Assembly: GCF_958298935.1 (NCBI RefSeq) | Contig: NC_084932.1 | Coordinates: 7,791,501-7,855,500, forward strand | Length of the DNA: 64,000 bases | Direction: 5' to 3' | From: Phragmites australis | Lineage: Eukaryota; Streptophyta; Magnoliopsida; Poales; Poaceae | Part shown: positions 23,529 to 33,268 of the stretch, one piece after another | Position numbering within the stretch: position 1 is the first letter of the stretch | Layout: each line of letters begins with the position of its first letter | Program-made: the position numbers and the translations under genes | The notes under the pieces: generated by a model | What the model was told of the DNA's origin: nothing | What the model saw: only the letters and a program-made list of their open reading frames with translations | The model's database searches: none

Positions 23529-24698
23529 ATGAAGGTGTTCAAGGGCAAGATTAGGGCAGCCATAGGATCACTCATGGACCACGCGGGCACGGCATCCACC
23601 AATGCTTCATCGGCTGCCATCCCGGACCGGGCTCTCCTCGCCGACATCGAGACTGCCATCGAGCGGAGCACTGGCAGCGGCGGCGGGGGCCACGACGACC
23701 GGCACGTCCATGAGATCCTCTTCCTCGTCTCCAACGCGCCTGGCGCGATCACCTTCCTCTCCCGACGCATCACGGCGCGCCTCGAAGCCGCGCGCGCCCC
23801 GGCCGCCGCACTCCGGTCGCTCCTCCTCGTCCACCGCCTCCTCCGCGCCGGCGACCGCTACTTCGAGCAGGACCTCCGAAGCCTCTGGGCGTCCCGGGAC
23901 CTCCGCGTCGGCGCACCCCGGTGCAGCTGCTCGCCACTCGCCGCCGGCGTCGACTACGTCAACGCCGGCGCCGCGGCCGCCACGGGCGCTTGCGCCTTCG
24001 TCCACGGCTACTCGGCCTACCTCGAGGAGCGCATGCAGTGGGTGATCAACCAAGCCGGCAACCTGGAGCCCGCGCGGCCTTCGCCGCCACCTCACCACGA
24101 CGGCAAGCTCCCGCATCCTCCCTCCTCTTCCCACGACGCCGACGTGGAGACGCTCCTCTTCAAGCTCGCCATGTGCCAGAGGCTGCTCGACCTCACCATC
24201 CAGCTGCTGCCGGACAACAACACGAGCGCATGCGCCGCCGCCAGGTCGGCCTTCGGCATTGTGCTCCGGGAGAGCTTCAAGGTCTACGACGCCTTCATGG
24301 AAGGCCTCGACGCGATGCTGCTGCGATCGAGGAGCCTCGACGGGCTAAGCAAGCCCCTGAGGCTCTCGGCGAACGAGATAATGAGGAAGGCAAGCGCTCA
24401 GACGCCGGAGCTCAAGGAGTTCTACCACAAGTGCAAGAGGAGCAACGGGAGCAAGAGCCTCGATTACCCTCTCGTAAGGGTGGTCACGCCGGCGCAGGCC
24501 TCGGAGATGGAGATGGAATCCGTGCCGATCCCAGAAGAGGACTGCCAGGAGAAGGAGGTAAGTGACGGTAGCGGCGGCGCGCCGTTGGTGCGCAAGATGG
24601 AGACGACGATCAGCACGGTGTGGGTCGAGTTCGACGACGACGACCAGCAGATCGCTGGTGATGGTGATCACTCCTTGAAAGCCGTGCAGCCAAGCTAG
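23529..24698 (+). CDS. ANTH-domain clathrin assembly protein
   Basis: This is a single exon of 389 codons, very GC-rich with GC3 bias, starting MKVFKGKIRAAIGSLMDHA and ending at a TAG. Residues about 1-150 form an ENTH/ANTH helical repeat domain (HEILFLVSNAPGAITFLSRR, LRSLLLVHRLLRAGD, FVHGYSAYLEERMQW). About 200-310 continue the ANTH helices (LLFKLAMCQRLLDLTIQLLP, SFKVYDAFMEGLD, ELKEFYHKCK). The acidic C-terminus has METTISTVWVEFDDDD, like the STVWVxFD tail of short plant ANTH proteins. Family members bind PtdIns(4,5)P2 and clathrin at the plasma membrane in endocytosis. Odd point: where the canonical lipid-binding motif would have several lysines, this protein has ERSTGSGGGGHDDRHVHE, so lipid binding may be weaker. 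No DPF or NPF boxes were noticed. The overlapping frames on both strands are GC-rich shadows. Confidence 0.92.
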   Translation: MKVFKGKIRAAIGSLMDHAGTASTNASSAAIPDRALLADIETAIERSTGSGGGGHDDRHVHEILFLVSNAPGAITFLSRRITARLEAARAPAAALRSLLLVHRLLRAGDRYFEQDLRSLWASRDLRVGAPRCSCSPLAAGVDYVNAGAAAATGACAFVHGYSAYLEERMQWVINQAGNLEPARPSPPPHHDGKLPHPPSSSHDADVETLLFKLAMCQRLLDLTIQLLPDNNTSACAAARSAFGIVLRESFKVYDAFMEGLDAMLLRSRSLDGLSKPLRLSANEIMRKASAQTPELKEFYHKCKRSNGSKSLDYPLVRVVTPAQASEMEMESVPIPEEDCQEKEVSDGSGGAPLVRKMETTISTVWVEFDDDDQQIAGDGDHSLKAVQPS

Positions 24699-25486
24699 CT
24701 AGCTCGTAGTTCTTGCAACTTCCAAGTATGTTTAATTTTGGGTGCTCCGGATTGGACGGTCTCCTCTCTTCTTGATCTTCTTCGTGTGCAAGGTTAATTA
24801 TTTATTTTGAAGGATTTGTGTCTTCAATCAGCTGTGAATAATCCAATAATTCTTCTTTCCTCTCAAATTTTGTGTTTGTTCCCCTTCTGGTCTATGATCT
24901 TTATGGTAGCTCACTATCACTTCCATGTAGCTTGTGTTTGTGCTCTTGCCATCATTACCTGGTGATTATGCATTCTTCTCCTTTTATTTGCCATGCATAG
25001 TTAAAAGGTGTAACAAGTACACATTGCACTTCAATCAACTGTCAAGATTGGCATGAACTAATGTTTGGGGTGAATATCATGAATTAAGTTATTTGGATTA
25101 TTTGCCTAGCCTTGTCCAACAAAGCGAGGAGTACATAACGGTTCTTCCTGTTTAACCATGCTCAGTAGCAAGCCTAAGCAAGCATAGGCAAAGAAACCAA
25201 GCATGCCCTGCCACGTGAAGATATTATTGGGTATATGTAGAAAATAGATAGCGACCCAATCAATATGTATAACTAAAAAAATACTATAGAAATTAACAAA
25301 AAGGGGAACATAGGGCACACATATAGGCTGAGTGAGTACTCAACCTTCTGCACTATCAAGTGTCTTGGATTTGTTAGGACTAACTGAAATTGCAGCACTT
25401 ATATTTAAGGTGCCAATTTCAAACCCACTTAGAGATAGCTTAAATTTTGAAACTAAATAGGAGTGATGTGTGTTTTATTCTGTTAT
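24699..25486. other. 3' flank of the ANTH gene
   Basis: The first 200 bases or so suit a 3' UTR, with AATAAT words near 24836 and 24851 as possible poly(A) signals. No other gene was seen. The last 400 bp are AT-rich. Confidence 0.45.
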
Positions 25487-26456
25487 CACTATTACAGAAA
25501 ATATAATCAGTACCGGTTCATAACAGGTAACACTGCCGGTGTTTGAACCAGGACTAAATAAGCTACAGTGATAATCAAACAATTATCATTGATGGTTCAG
25601 AATCGACAGTGATAATCGGTTCTAGAATTAAGTTTTCTCACTGTTAAAAAAATCAAAATTAAAAAAATTGGCACTGACCCCCCTAGGCTAACTACACCGT
25701 TGCGCGTCACAAGTCACGTGATTTTGAAATCTCCTTACCATCTCACGTATCACTAATTGCTAATAGCAATGAAGTTTTTTTTTCTTTTTGACCCTTATTT
25801 TCAATGGTTATTTGGGCATCTAAATGACTTCAAATAAAAACGTTGTCAACTACATAGACGTAGATTTCGTTGAGAGTTACAATATTTATTTAAATTATTT
25901 TCCATCCAACTTTGTATGAATATCTTGTGAATTTTATAATGTCATACAAAAAAACACGTAAACCAACACTTGTTTTCATCAGCTTCAACGTGAACCAACT
26001 TAAGCATTACATATTATCATTTCACTATATAATTACTACCATTAGAGATTATCATTTGCCTAACTTATATTTTTTTTATCATTCTATATTTCATCCAACT
26101 TGGAACTGAATTAACCCACATGAAAGTCAAAGAAGAGCATTGTATATACAACATGTTAATCTTTTTTAAGTAGTCATGCATTGCATATATTATTATTTCA
26201 TCATTTCATTACTAGTTTTTATCCCTTTTCATCTACGTTAGGAATGCCAGGTACTCCCATGAGTGAACAGCGATGAAAGGAGTTGAGCTCAATAAAGGAA
26301 GGCCAAGTACTCCCATGAGTGAACTGTGACGAAAAGAGTTGAGCTCCATAAGTTACGAACAAAAAAAAATGTTTGTTGATCATATTTTGGCACATAGATT
26401 GCTTCAAATGAAAAGGTTATCAATCTCATCGAGTGCTACAATTTTTTGAGATACTA
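25487..26456 (+). mobile_element. CACTA-type transposon end fragment
   Basis: It begins CACTATTACAGAAAA, matching the CACTA(C)nnnAGAAA type of terminus. Then come short words repeated in both orientations (cagtaccggttc, actgccggtg, gtgataatcggttc; 25510-25625), as in CACTA subterminal regions. The inner part (25840-25900, 26400-26440) has the phrase pattern caacnncatagacgtagatttcgttgag / tcaatctcatcgagtgctacaa that is common in grass CACTA DNA. It holds a tandem 56-bp duplication at 26251-26362. It is cut by the Sirevirus LTR at 26457, and the other end is not found. No transposase gene is visible. Confidence 0.5.
26251..26362. repeat. 56-bp tandem duplication
   Basis: GTACTCCCATGAGTGAAC recurs 56 bp apart, followed by AGTTGAGCTC in both units. 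The copies differ at several positions. Confidence 0.75.
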
Positions 26457-28304
26457 AGTTGAAATGTGCCTTGGTTTGCATATAATGAGTTATTGATAAT
26501 GTTGGATTTGAGATGATTTTGGTTGGCATGAGCTTGTTTGTGCGTGTTCTTATTTATGGCTAACCAAAGTTTGAATTGGAGTAGATTATTTCAGAGTCTA
26601 GAAAAAATGCCTCATCGGAACATCTGGTGTGTGGGTTCTTGACTACATCGGATAGTCCGGTGGTACGATGAAGTGAGCACTGGAGCATTTTTCGTACTGA
26701 AGAAGAAATGGGAGCAAACACTAGATAGTCTAGCGTTTCAGTGTGAGCATCGGAGGATATCGTCGGATCTTTTGTTGCAGAGAGGTTGTAGAAAGGTGGT
26801 TTTGTGGATTTGCACACACCAAATTATCTGGTGATAGGTATGAGATCACCAGAAGGTTCCATCGGACCTTCTCTTGCAGAGAGCAAAATTTTCCTGAAAC
26901 AGATAGTGCTACACTCACCGGATGGTCTGGTGTTCAGAGGCAAAACACGCTGGATCATCCGGTGTTCACGTTTTCAGTGCAATGTATTTTGAACTAAGGA
27001 TTTATGATTTTAGTTTTGAACTAACTTGGTTGGAGTTGGAGAAACATGTTTGCTTGTCTCATGGTGTGCAGGTGATGGATGCAACTTGTCGGTCGATGGC
27101 GGGATGATCGGGGCTAAGCGAGAGGCTTGGTGCCGGATGATCAAGGAGGCCGGGCGGAATCAAGAGTGGTCCTAGCTGTAGATGTGGAGATCAGGCAAAG
27201 CATGAAGCGGAGGATTAAGACGGCGTGTTGACAAAGTCAAGCGAAGGGGATGCCGGTACAAGTGACAAGACGGCCTGAGGAATTAGAAGTGAGAGAGACT
27301 TGTCAGCGGTCAAGATCTCAAGATGGAGGACACGTGTCATCATCAGAGTGCTCGCTTCAGGTGGAAGCAAGTGGCGACTAGTCACGCTTTGAGAAGCGTG
27401 CTAGGGTTTCGTGGTTTGGCCTCAAAACCATAGGAGGACTGGAGGAGTACGTGACACCATCGTGAAGCTTGTGTCGAGGTGAAGCTAAGTCATGGCGCCA
27501 AGCTCGTCCAATAAATGGAGAAGAAAATAAACCAAAATGCCCTCGGTGGTAGGTGAGAGTGTACTACAAGAGGGGGGTATTTTGGGAAAAATGTAGAAAA
27601 CTTAGGGATTAAGTTTTGTAGGCCTATAAATAGAGGGGTAGGGCTATGGGAGGACTAAAACCAGCCACTTGAGCCCCTTGTGCCATCCATATGATAGCCT
27701 TGTGCTAGGGTTTCAGAGCAGAGGAAGAGGAGTGCTTAGCCTATGTATTAGGTGAGGGCTTTGTGAGAAAAAATCTTTGTAATCTGCTTAAGATAGGGCT
27801 ACCTCTACTGCAATAAAGTTTTATGTTTCTTCATGTTATTGTGCTCACCTCCTTCTAGCTTTACTCTATTGATTCCCTTGCAAGTTTGCAAGTTTTTTGG
27901 TTTCGAGATTTAACTTTCGTTTTTTTTTTTGCCTGAAATTTCAGCACCTTGTGAGGTCATTCTTCTACACATGCTTATGTGATGGGGTCTTGAAATTTCT
28001 TGCCTCTAGACAATTAATTTGGAGAGTTTCGTTACTCGGTGTTCATCTTTTTTTTTTGTTTGCAAGTTGTGATCTTTCGGGTGCTAAGACACATGGATTG
28101 ATCTTAAATGGAGCCTATGGTTCATATACCATTCGCAGAGTCATATTATCTCGATTTTCTCTTGTTAAAACTTCTCTCTATTTTTTCTTCTGCTTGAGTT
28201 TTGAGGTGCATTAGGTGATCCAAATAGGAGAAGGCTATCGATTTTGCAAGAAGTTTGTTGAGGAACCTATTCAGCCCCCTCTAGTCGTCAATCTCGGTCC
28301 TACA
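26457..28304 (+). repeat. 5' LTR of Sirevirus D (1.85 kb)
   Basis: It starts TGAGATACTAAGTTGAAATG and ends TCCTACA, two bases before the primer-binding site. It aligns with 44184-45290. A block of CCGG-centred imperfect palindromes lies at 26610-26975 in the first quarter. The core promoter TATA box CCTATAAATAG is at 27623-27633, with a G-rich stretch just after it. The frames that cross it are not genes. Confidence 0.85.
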
Positions 28305-28305
28305 A

Positions 28306-28318
28306 TTGGTATTAGAGC
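28306..28318 (+). other. Primer-binding site of Sirevirus D
   Basis: TTGGTATTAGAGC matches the initiator-tRNA-Met site TGGTATCAGAGC apart from one C-to-T change, and follows the 5' LTR end by one base. Confidence 0.85.
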
Positions 28319-28365
28319 CGGTTTGATCACTTATTGACCTTAACCGGCTTTGTGATCCATAGGTG

Positions 28366-30325
28366 ACAATCGAGAGAAGTGGGAAAATTCCATTCTTCGA
28401 TGGTTGAGATTTTTCCTACTGGAAGGTGCACATGGAGGCTTATCTCCTAAGCCAAGGAAGCGCAATATGGGATATTGTGGACTCCAACTATGTTATTCCT
28501 GCTGCTTGTTCTTCTTTGGTCCAGATTGAACAATATGAGGCTAACAACAAGGCTCGCAATATATTTTTCACTTGCCTCAGTTGTAATGAGTTTGACAAAG
28601 TTCAGCACCTCCGTACTACTTGCGAGATTTGATCGACTCTTAGTGTCTTTCAAGAGGGCATTAATTAGATTAAGTACAGATGCCAAAGCACTTGCAACCA
28701 AGAATACTAAATGTTTTGTGCAAGAGCCCGATGAATCTTTGAATGCTATGTTTGCTCGTTTTGATAGAATTGTGAGTAACCTTAGATCTACTGGTGTTTT
28801 GCCCTACTCTAATCATGAGAGGGTAATCAAGCTTCTCTATGCTCTTGATCATAGCATATACGAAGTGAAGATCTCGAGCATTAAAAAGCCACCAAGTTAT
28901 GAAACATTAACTTGTGACGAACTCTTCAGCAAGCTCAAGTCCATCGAGATAGCCAAGGCGGCTTGGATTGGCCTTGGAAACCCTCTGTCTCAGAATATGG
29001 TGTTGGTTTTCAGATCAAATGATGCCAATCAGGCTGGAGCTATCTTTTCTTGTGTCAACACCTCACCAAGTGGTTTTGCTTTGTCTTCCTTGGTTTCTAT
29101 CACAGAGGAGCAGGTGGATATACTAGATGATGAGGATCTTGGTCTCATCGTGAAGAAGTTCACCTGCTTCTACAACAATAGGAGAGACCGAAGGAGAGGG
29201 GGCTCCCGTGCTTGTTTTGAGGGTGGTGATACCACTCACTTCAAGGCAGACTACCCCAAGCTTAACAAGAGGGAGGACATCAACCATGACTACAACAAGC
29301 ACAAGAAGAAGAATAAGAAGCCCTTCTTAGAGAAGAACCATGATAAGATGGCCAAGAAGTCAACTAAGGCAGCTTCTATGGCATTCATGGCAGCTCTCAG
29401 TGACATCAACACCTCATCAAGTGAGAAGAAGAGCTCGAAGGAGGAGGAACCGCAAGTGAAGTACAAGAAAAAGGCTAAGGACTTCATCAGCCTCTGCTTC
29501 ATGGTGGACAACAACAACGATAGTGACTTTGAGCTTGATCCCTCCAAGGTATTGCCTTCCTATGACCAGCTTTTCATCCAAGTCGATACCTTGAATGATG
29601 CTCTCATTAGCTAGGATAGGTTACTTAAGAAAGCCATGCGTGAGTTAAAGGAGCTTAGGCTTAAGTATGAGTCTGTTTCTTCTGAGCTTGAGTTGCTTAG
29701 GCCTAGGGCCAAGGATGAGAATGAGGATTGTAAGAGTTGCTTGGTTGTCATGAGTAAGCTTACCAAGCTTCAAACCGTGTATGCTCAAGTCGCCATTCGA
29801 CTTGAGACTGCCCAAAAGAAGCTCCTTGAGGAGGAGTTTAGACCTACTCTCTTAGGCGCTTGCAAGAATTACCATTTGCTTTTAGAGGATGCTGAAGTGA
29901 AAGACAAGCACATAAAGGAGCTAGATTCTAGATTAGGGAGTGCTGAGAGTTCTACAAATGTGTAGACTAAGTGTCCCATCTTCATGATCCTTAAGGACAA
30001 GCTCAACTGGGTTACAAGGCAAGTTGAAAAGCTCATGGCTGAGAATGAGTACCTTCTTTCTCTTGTGGAGAATTGCTTAGAAGGTAAGGGCAAAATGGAT
30101 TTGATCTTGGACAAGACCAAGATGTGTGCTGATAAGGCTGGGTTAGCTTTGGATTTAGGCTTTGAGAGAGTTGCTTACACCAGTTCTGGCAAGACTGTTT
30201 TTACCCCACCCACTATCCTAGAGTCAGAGAAAGCCAAGATCAATGCTTCACAACCCATGCCAGAAAAGAACAAGCCTATACCTCAACTTACAAAGAAGAA
30301 ACCCACACCCAAGAGTGCTTCATAG
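28366..30325 (+). pseudogene. Sirevirus gag with long coiled-coil C-terminus
   Basis: The reading begins SGKIPFFDG, meets a stop, then DFSYWKVHMEAYLLSQGS and IWDIVDS (DUF4219/UBN2-type Gag). After a frame change, PDESLNAMFARFDRIVSNL and LLYALDHSIYEVKISSI follow. The zinc knuckle at about 29205-29260 is damaged: RACFEGGDTTHFKADYPK has Gly and Tyr where Cys is expected. A Lys-rich and Ser-rich stretch (29300-29460) leads to SYDQLFIQVDTLNDALIS, a stop, then helical ELKELRLKYESVSSELELL and a KDKLNWVTRQVEKLMAENE coiled coil. The family's extended Gag is about 600-700 residues, similar to this span. At least four stops or shifts show that it is a pseudogene. Confidence 0.8.
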
Positions 30326-30373
30326 CCTAAGATGAGGGCATCTATAAGAGAGCATAGAGAGACTGACAGTCGA

Positions 30374-31298
30374 GTTTATGAACTTTGGTGGCTTGGATGT
30401 CTTCTCAGGTGTTTATGAACTTCTCTAGGCTCCAGCACCCTTAAATGACTGAGTGGAGGGGTATTTATAGCCTCAAACTTGTGCACTAGCCGTTAACCCA
30501 ACGGCTCTAAAAAGCTGTTAACACCGGATGATCCGGTGAGAACAGTAGTACTAACACCGGATCATCCGGTGAGTACACTCTCACAAACTAGCCATTGGAA
30601 CCCCCACTCAAGTCTCTGTGAACACCGGATTATCCTGTGATGACTCACTGAACACTGGACAAATGCACCGGATAATCCTATGTGTATATGTTCATTGTGA
30701 TGCTCTTTGCAAATAATAGTCCGGTGTGTTCATTTTGTGAACACCGGATCATCCTGTGATAACTTATTGAACACCGGACAAATGCACCGGACTATCCTAT
30801 GTGCATATCTTCATTTTGGAGCTCTCTGGAAATATTAGTCCGGTGTGTTCATTTTGTGAACACCGGATCATCCTGTGATGCAAAAGATTCCGCTTCAAAT
30901 TTTCTGTGAACACCGGACTATTTTTCATTGAACTCACCGGATTATCCTATGCAGTACCGGACTATCCTGTCAGGCAAATTTCAGCAAAATATCGTTATGT
31001 ATTTTGGGCATAACTTTTCGCTCCGAACTCCGATTTTGATGATCTTTGGCTCTATGGAAAGCTTGTGAAGATCTCTACAAGATTATACAAAAATCTATTC
31101 CATTTGATCACATCAAAATTCATGGAACAAGTCTAATTCATTCCTCTCTTTGTTCCGGCTTCGGCGACTTCTCTTTTGTTGCATCCATGAGACCTACTAA
31201 AGCATATACTTGACAAACATGTTAGTCCCAATTACTATATTGTCATTAATCACCAAAATCATAATCATAACCTAATAGGGCTATTTTCGCTACAAAAG
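30374..31298 (-). repeat. Partial family-B LTR inserted in Sirevirus D
   Basis: The stretch from GGTGGCTTGGATGTCTTCTC to TTTTCGCTACA matches 13847-14822, but with many more CCGG palindromes (at least eight between 30510 and 30965). The TATA box (reverse of tatttatagcc, 30470-30480) is in minus orientation. The first 700 bp of the LTR are missing, so it is a truncated solo copy. pol resumes directly after it at 31299. Confidence 0.75.
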
Positions 31299-32492
31299 GT
31301 AGAGTGAAGGCCAAAGAAACAGTAAAGGTAAATGAGAGTTTTACTCTCAAAGATATGGCTTTGGTTGAGAATCTCGGATACAACCTACTTCCTGCATCTT
31401 AGTTGCTAGATGAGGACTTGGAAGCGGGATACAACCTACTTCTTGTATCTCAGTTGCTAGATGAGGACTTGGAAGTGCGCTTCAAGCGTGATACTTCTCG
31501 AGTTCTTGATTATTCTGGTGCTTTGATTTTTAAGATTTCTTGAGTTAGGAGAGTTTTTGCAGCCAATTTTTCTAAGGTTTTTGGTTCTTCTCGGTGTTTA
31601 CTTGCTCAACCTTCTTCTAAGCTTTGGATGTGGCAAAGGAGATTATGGTACATGAGCTTTGATTTTCTTACTCGTTTGAGTGCCCTAGGCTTGATCCGAG
31701 GATTTTTCCCAAACTCAAGTTTGAGAAGAACCTTGTTTGTGCTCCTTGTCGGCATGGTAAGATGGTTGCCACTCCTCACCCACCAGTCAATCTAGTGATG
31801 ACTGAACCACCATGAGAATTTCTCCATACGGATACTGTTGATCCTTTCTGGGTTCGTTCGGCAGGTGAGAAGTGGTATGTACTTGTTATTATTGATGATT
31901 ACTCTCGCTACTCTTAGGTCTTCTTTCTTGTAAGAAAGGATGAAGTGTTCTCACACTTTCAGAGCTTAGCTTTGAGATTATTCAAAGAACTCCTAGGTGT
32001 ATTAAACGTAATTCGTAGTGATAATGGCATCGAGTTCAAGAACTATCTCTTTGATGCTTTCTGCCTTAAACATGGTATTGAGCATCAATATTCTGTCCCA
32101 CGCATTCCTTAATAGAATGATGTGGTTGAAAGAAAGAATATGACTTCGGTGGAGATGGCTAGGATGATGCTCGATGAGCATATGACACCTAGTAAGTTTT
32201 GGACTGAGGCCATTAGCATAACGTGCTATATCTCAAATCATATTTTCTTGCGCTCGATCTTGAGTTTGACTTCTTATAAGTTGTGCTTTGGGAGGAAACT
32301 GAAAGTTTCACATCTGAGAATTTTGGTTGCCGGTGCTTCATCCTAATGTGTGGCAATGTTGACAAGTTTGAATCGCACTCTTCTGATGGCATTTTCTTGG
32401 GGCATTCTCTTCATAGTCATGCTTATAGGGTTTACAATCTTGACACTAATACCATCATGGAATCATGTGGTGTGACTTGAGATGAGTCAACC
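31299..32492 (+). pseudogene. Sirevirus D pol, part 1 (GAG-pre-IN and integrase)
   Basis: NESFTLKDMALVENLGYNLL opens the region, with a 51-bp in-frame duplication (31376-31477). Then AQPSSKLWMWQRRLW and MSFDFLTRLSALGLIRG match the GAG-pre-integrase HHCC-like region, although the histidine of the usual HRRLGH is lost. The core reads FLHTDTVDPFWVRS, WYVLVIIDDYSRYS, DNGIEFKNYLFDAFCLKHGI and NDVVERKN, so the D-D-E acidic residues are visible across frames. The C-terminal part ends in LGHSLHSHAYRVYNLDT and ESCGVT*DEST, where the CACTA element inserted. Confidence 0.8.
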
Positions 32493-32506
32493 CACTACGC
32501 CAGAAT

Positions 32507-33025
32507 AGCACATTAGTGATGGGTGATAACCGTCATTAGTGACGGTTACTGCACCCATCACTTTGATTGCATCACTAATTATAAAACATTAGTGACAGGT
32601 TGGGACCCGTCACTAATGACAATCACCAGAGATAGGTTATAATTGAGACCCGTCACTAAAATGCGTCTCCTATGGCTTGACCAGGCCTGTTGCCCGTCAC
32701 TGTGACCGTCATTAGTGACGGGTGTATGTACTGCCCGTCACTAATTATCAATCCCCAGTGACAGGTAGCTTTCCAACCTGTCTTTGGGACTCAATCATTA
32801 GTGAAGGGTGTTAACCACAACCCGTCACTAATTATCTAAAACCAGTGACAGGTAGCTACAAGTCGTCACTGGTGACTGAGTCATCAGCGACGTGTTATGA
32901 GTCATTAGTGATGGGTATCTTTCCAACCCATCTCTAATGACTGAGTTCCAGAGACAGGTTGGAAAGCTACCCGTCACTGGGACTCCGTGATCAGTGGCGG
33001 GTGAATTTACCACCCGACGCTAATA
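32507..33025. repeat. Left subterminal repeat array of the CACTA composite
   Basis: More than fifteen copies of TTAGTGACGGG(T) or CCCGTCACTAAT occur in both orientations. Such arrays are the expected binding sites of the TNPA-type protein next to the TIR. Their alternating orientation allows many small hairpins. Confidence 0.85.
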
Positions 33026-33268
33026 TTCTCATCCCCAGAAGGGATTTACCTGTTTTCTGGCTGCATTCTGAAGCAATGTCAGGATTTTGTAGTCGTCTTC
33101 TCCTGCAAATAAGAAACCTCACATTCATGCCATACCCACATTGTAGGGACCAAGTCACGAGATATGCAACCAAAAATTACATAATCAAAAGTCCTCAAAA
33201 TGTACAACGGCGCAAGTCCACATCAAGATAGTTACAAATTATATAAGTCAAAATTGCAACAACAAATT

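Noticed and set aside
23607..24134. Long overlapping frames on both strands of the ANTH gene
   Set aside because: High GC removes stop codons in all frames; only the 389-codon frame has ANTH helices.
32507..33025. Regularly spaced repeats that could suggest a CRISPR-like array
   Set aside because: The words alternate in orientation, lack uniform spacers, and lie next to a CACTA terminus in a plant genome; they are subterminal repeats.
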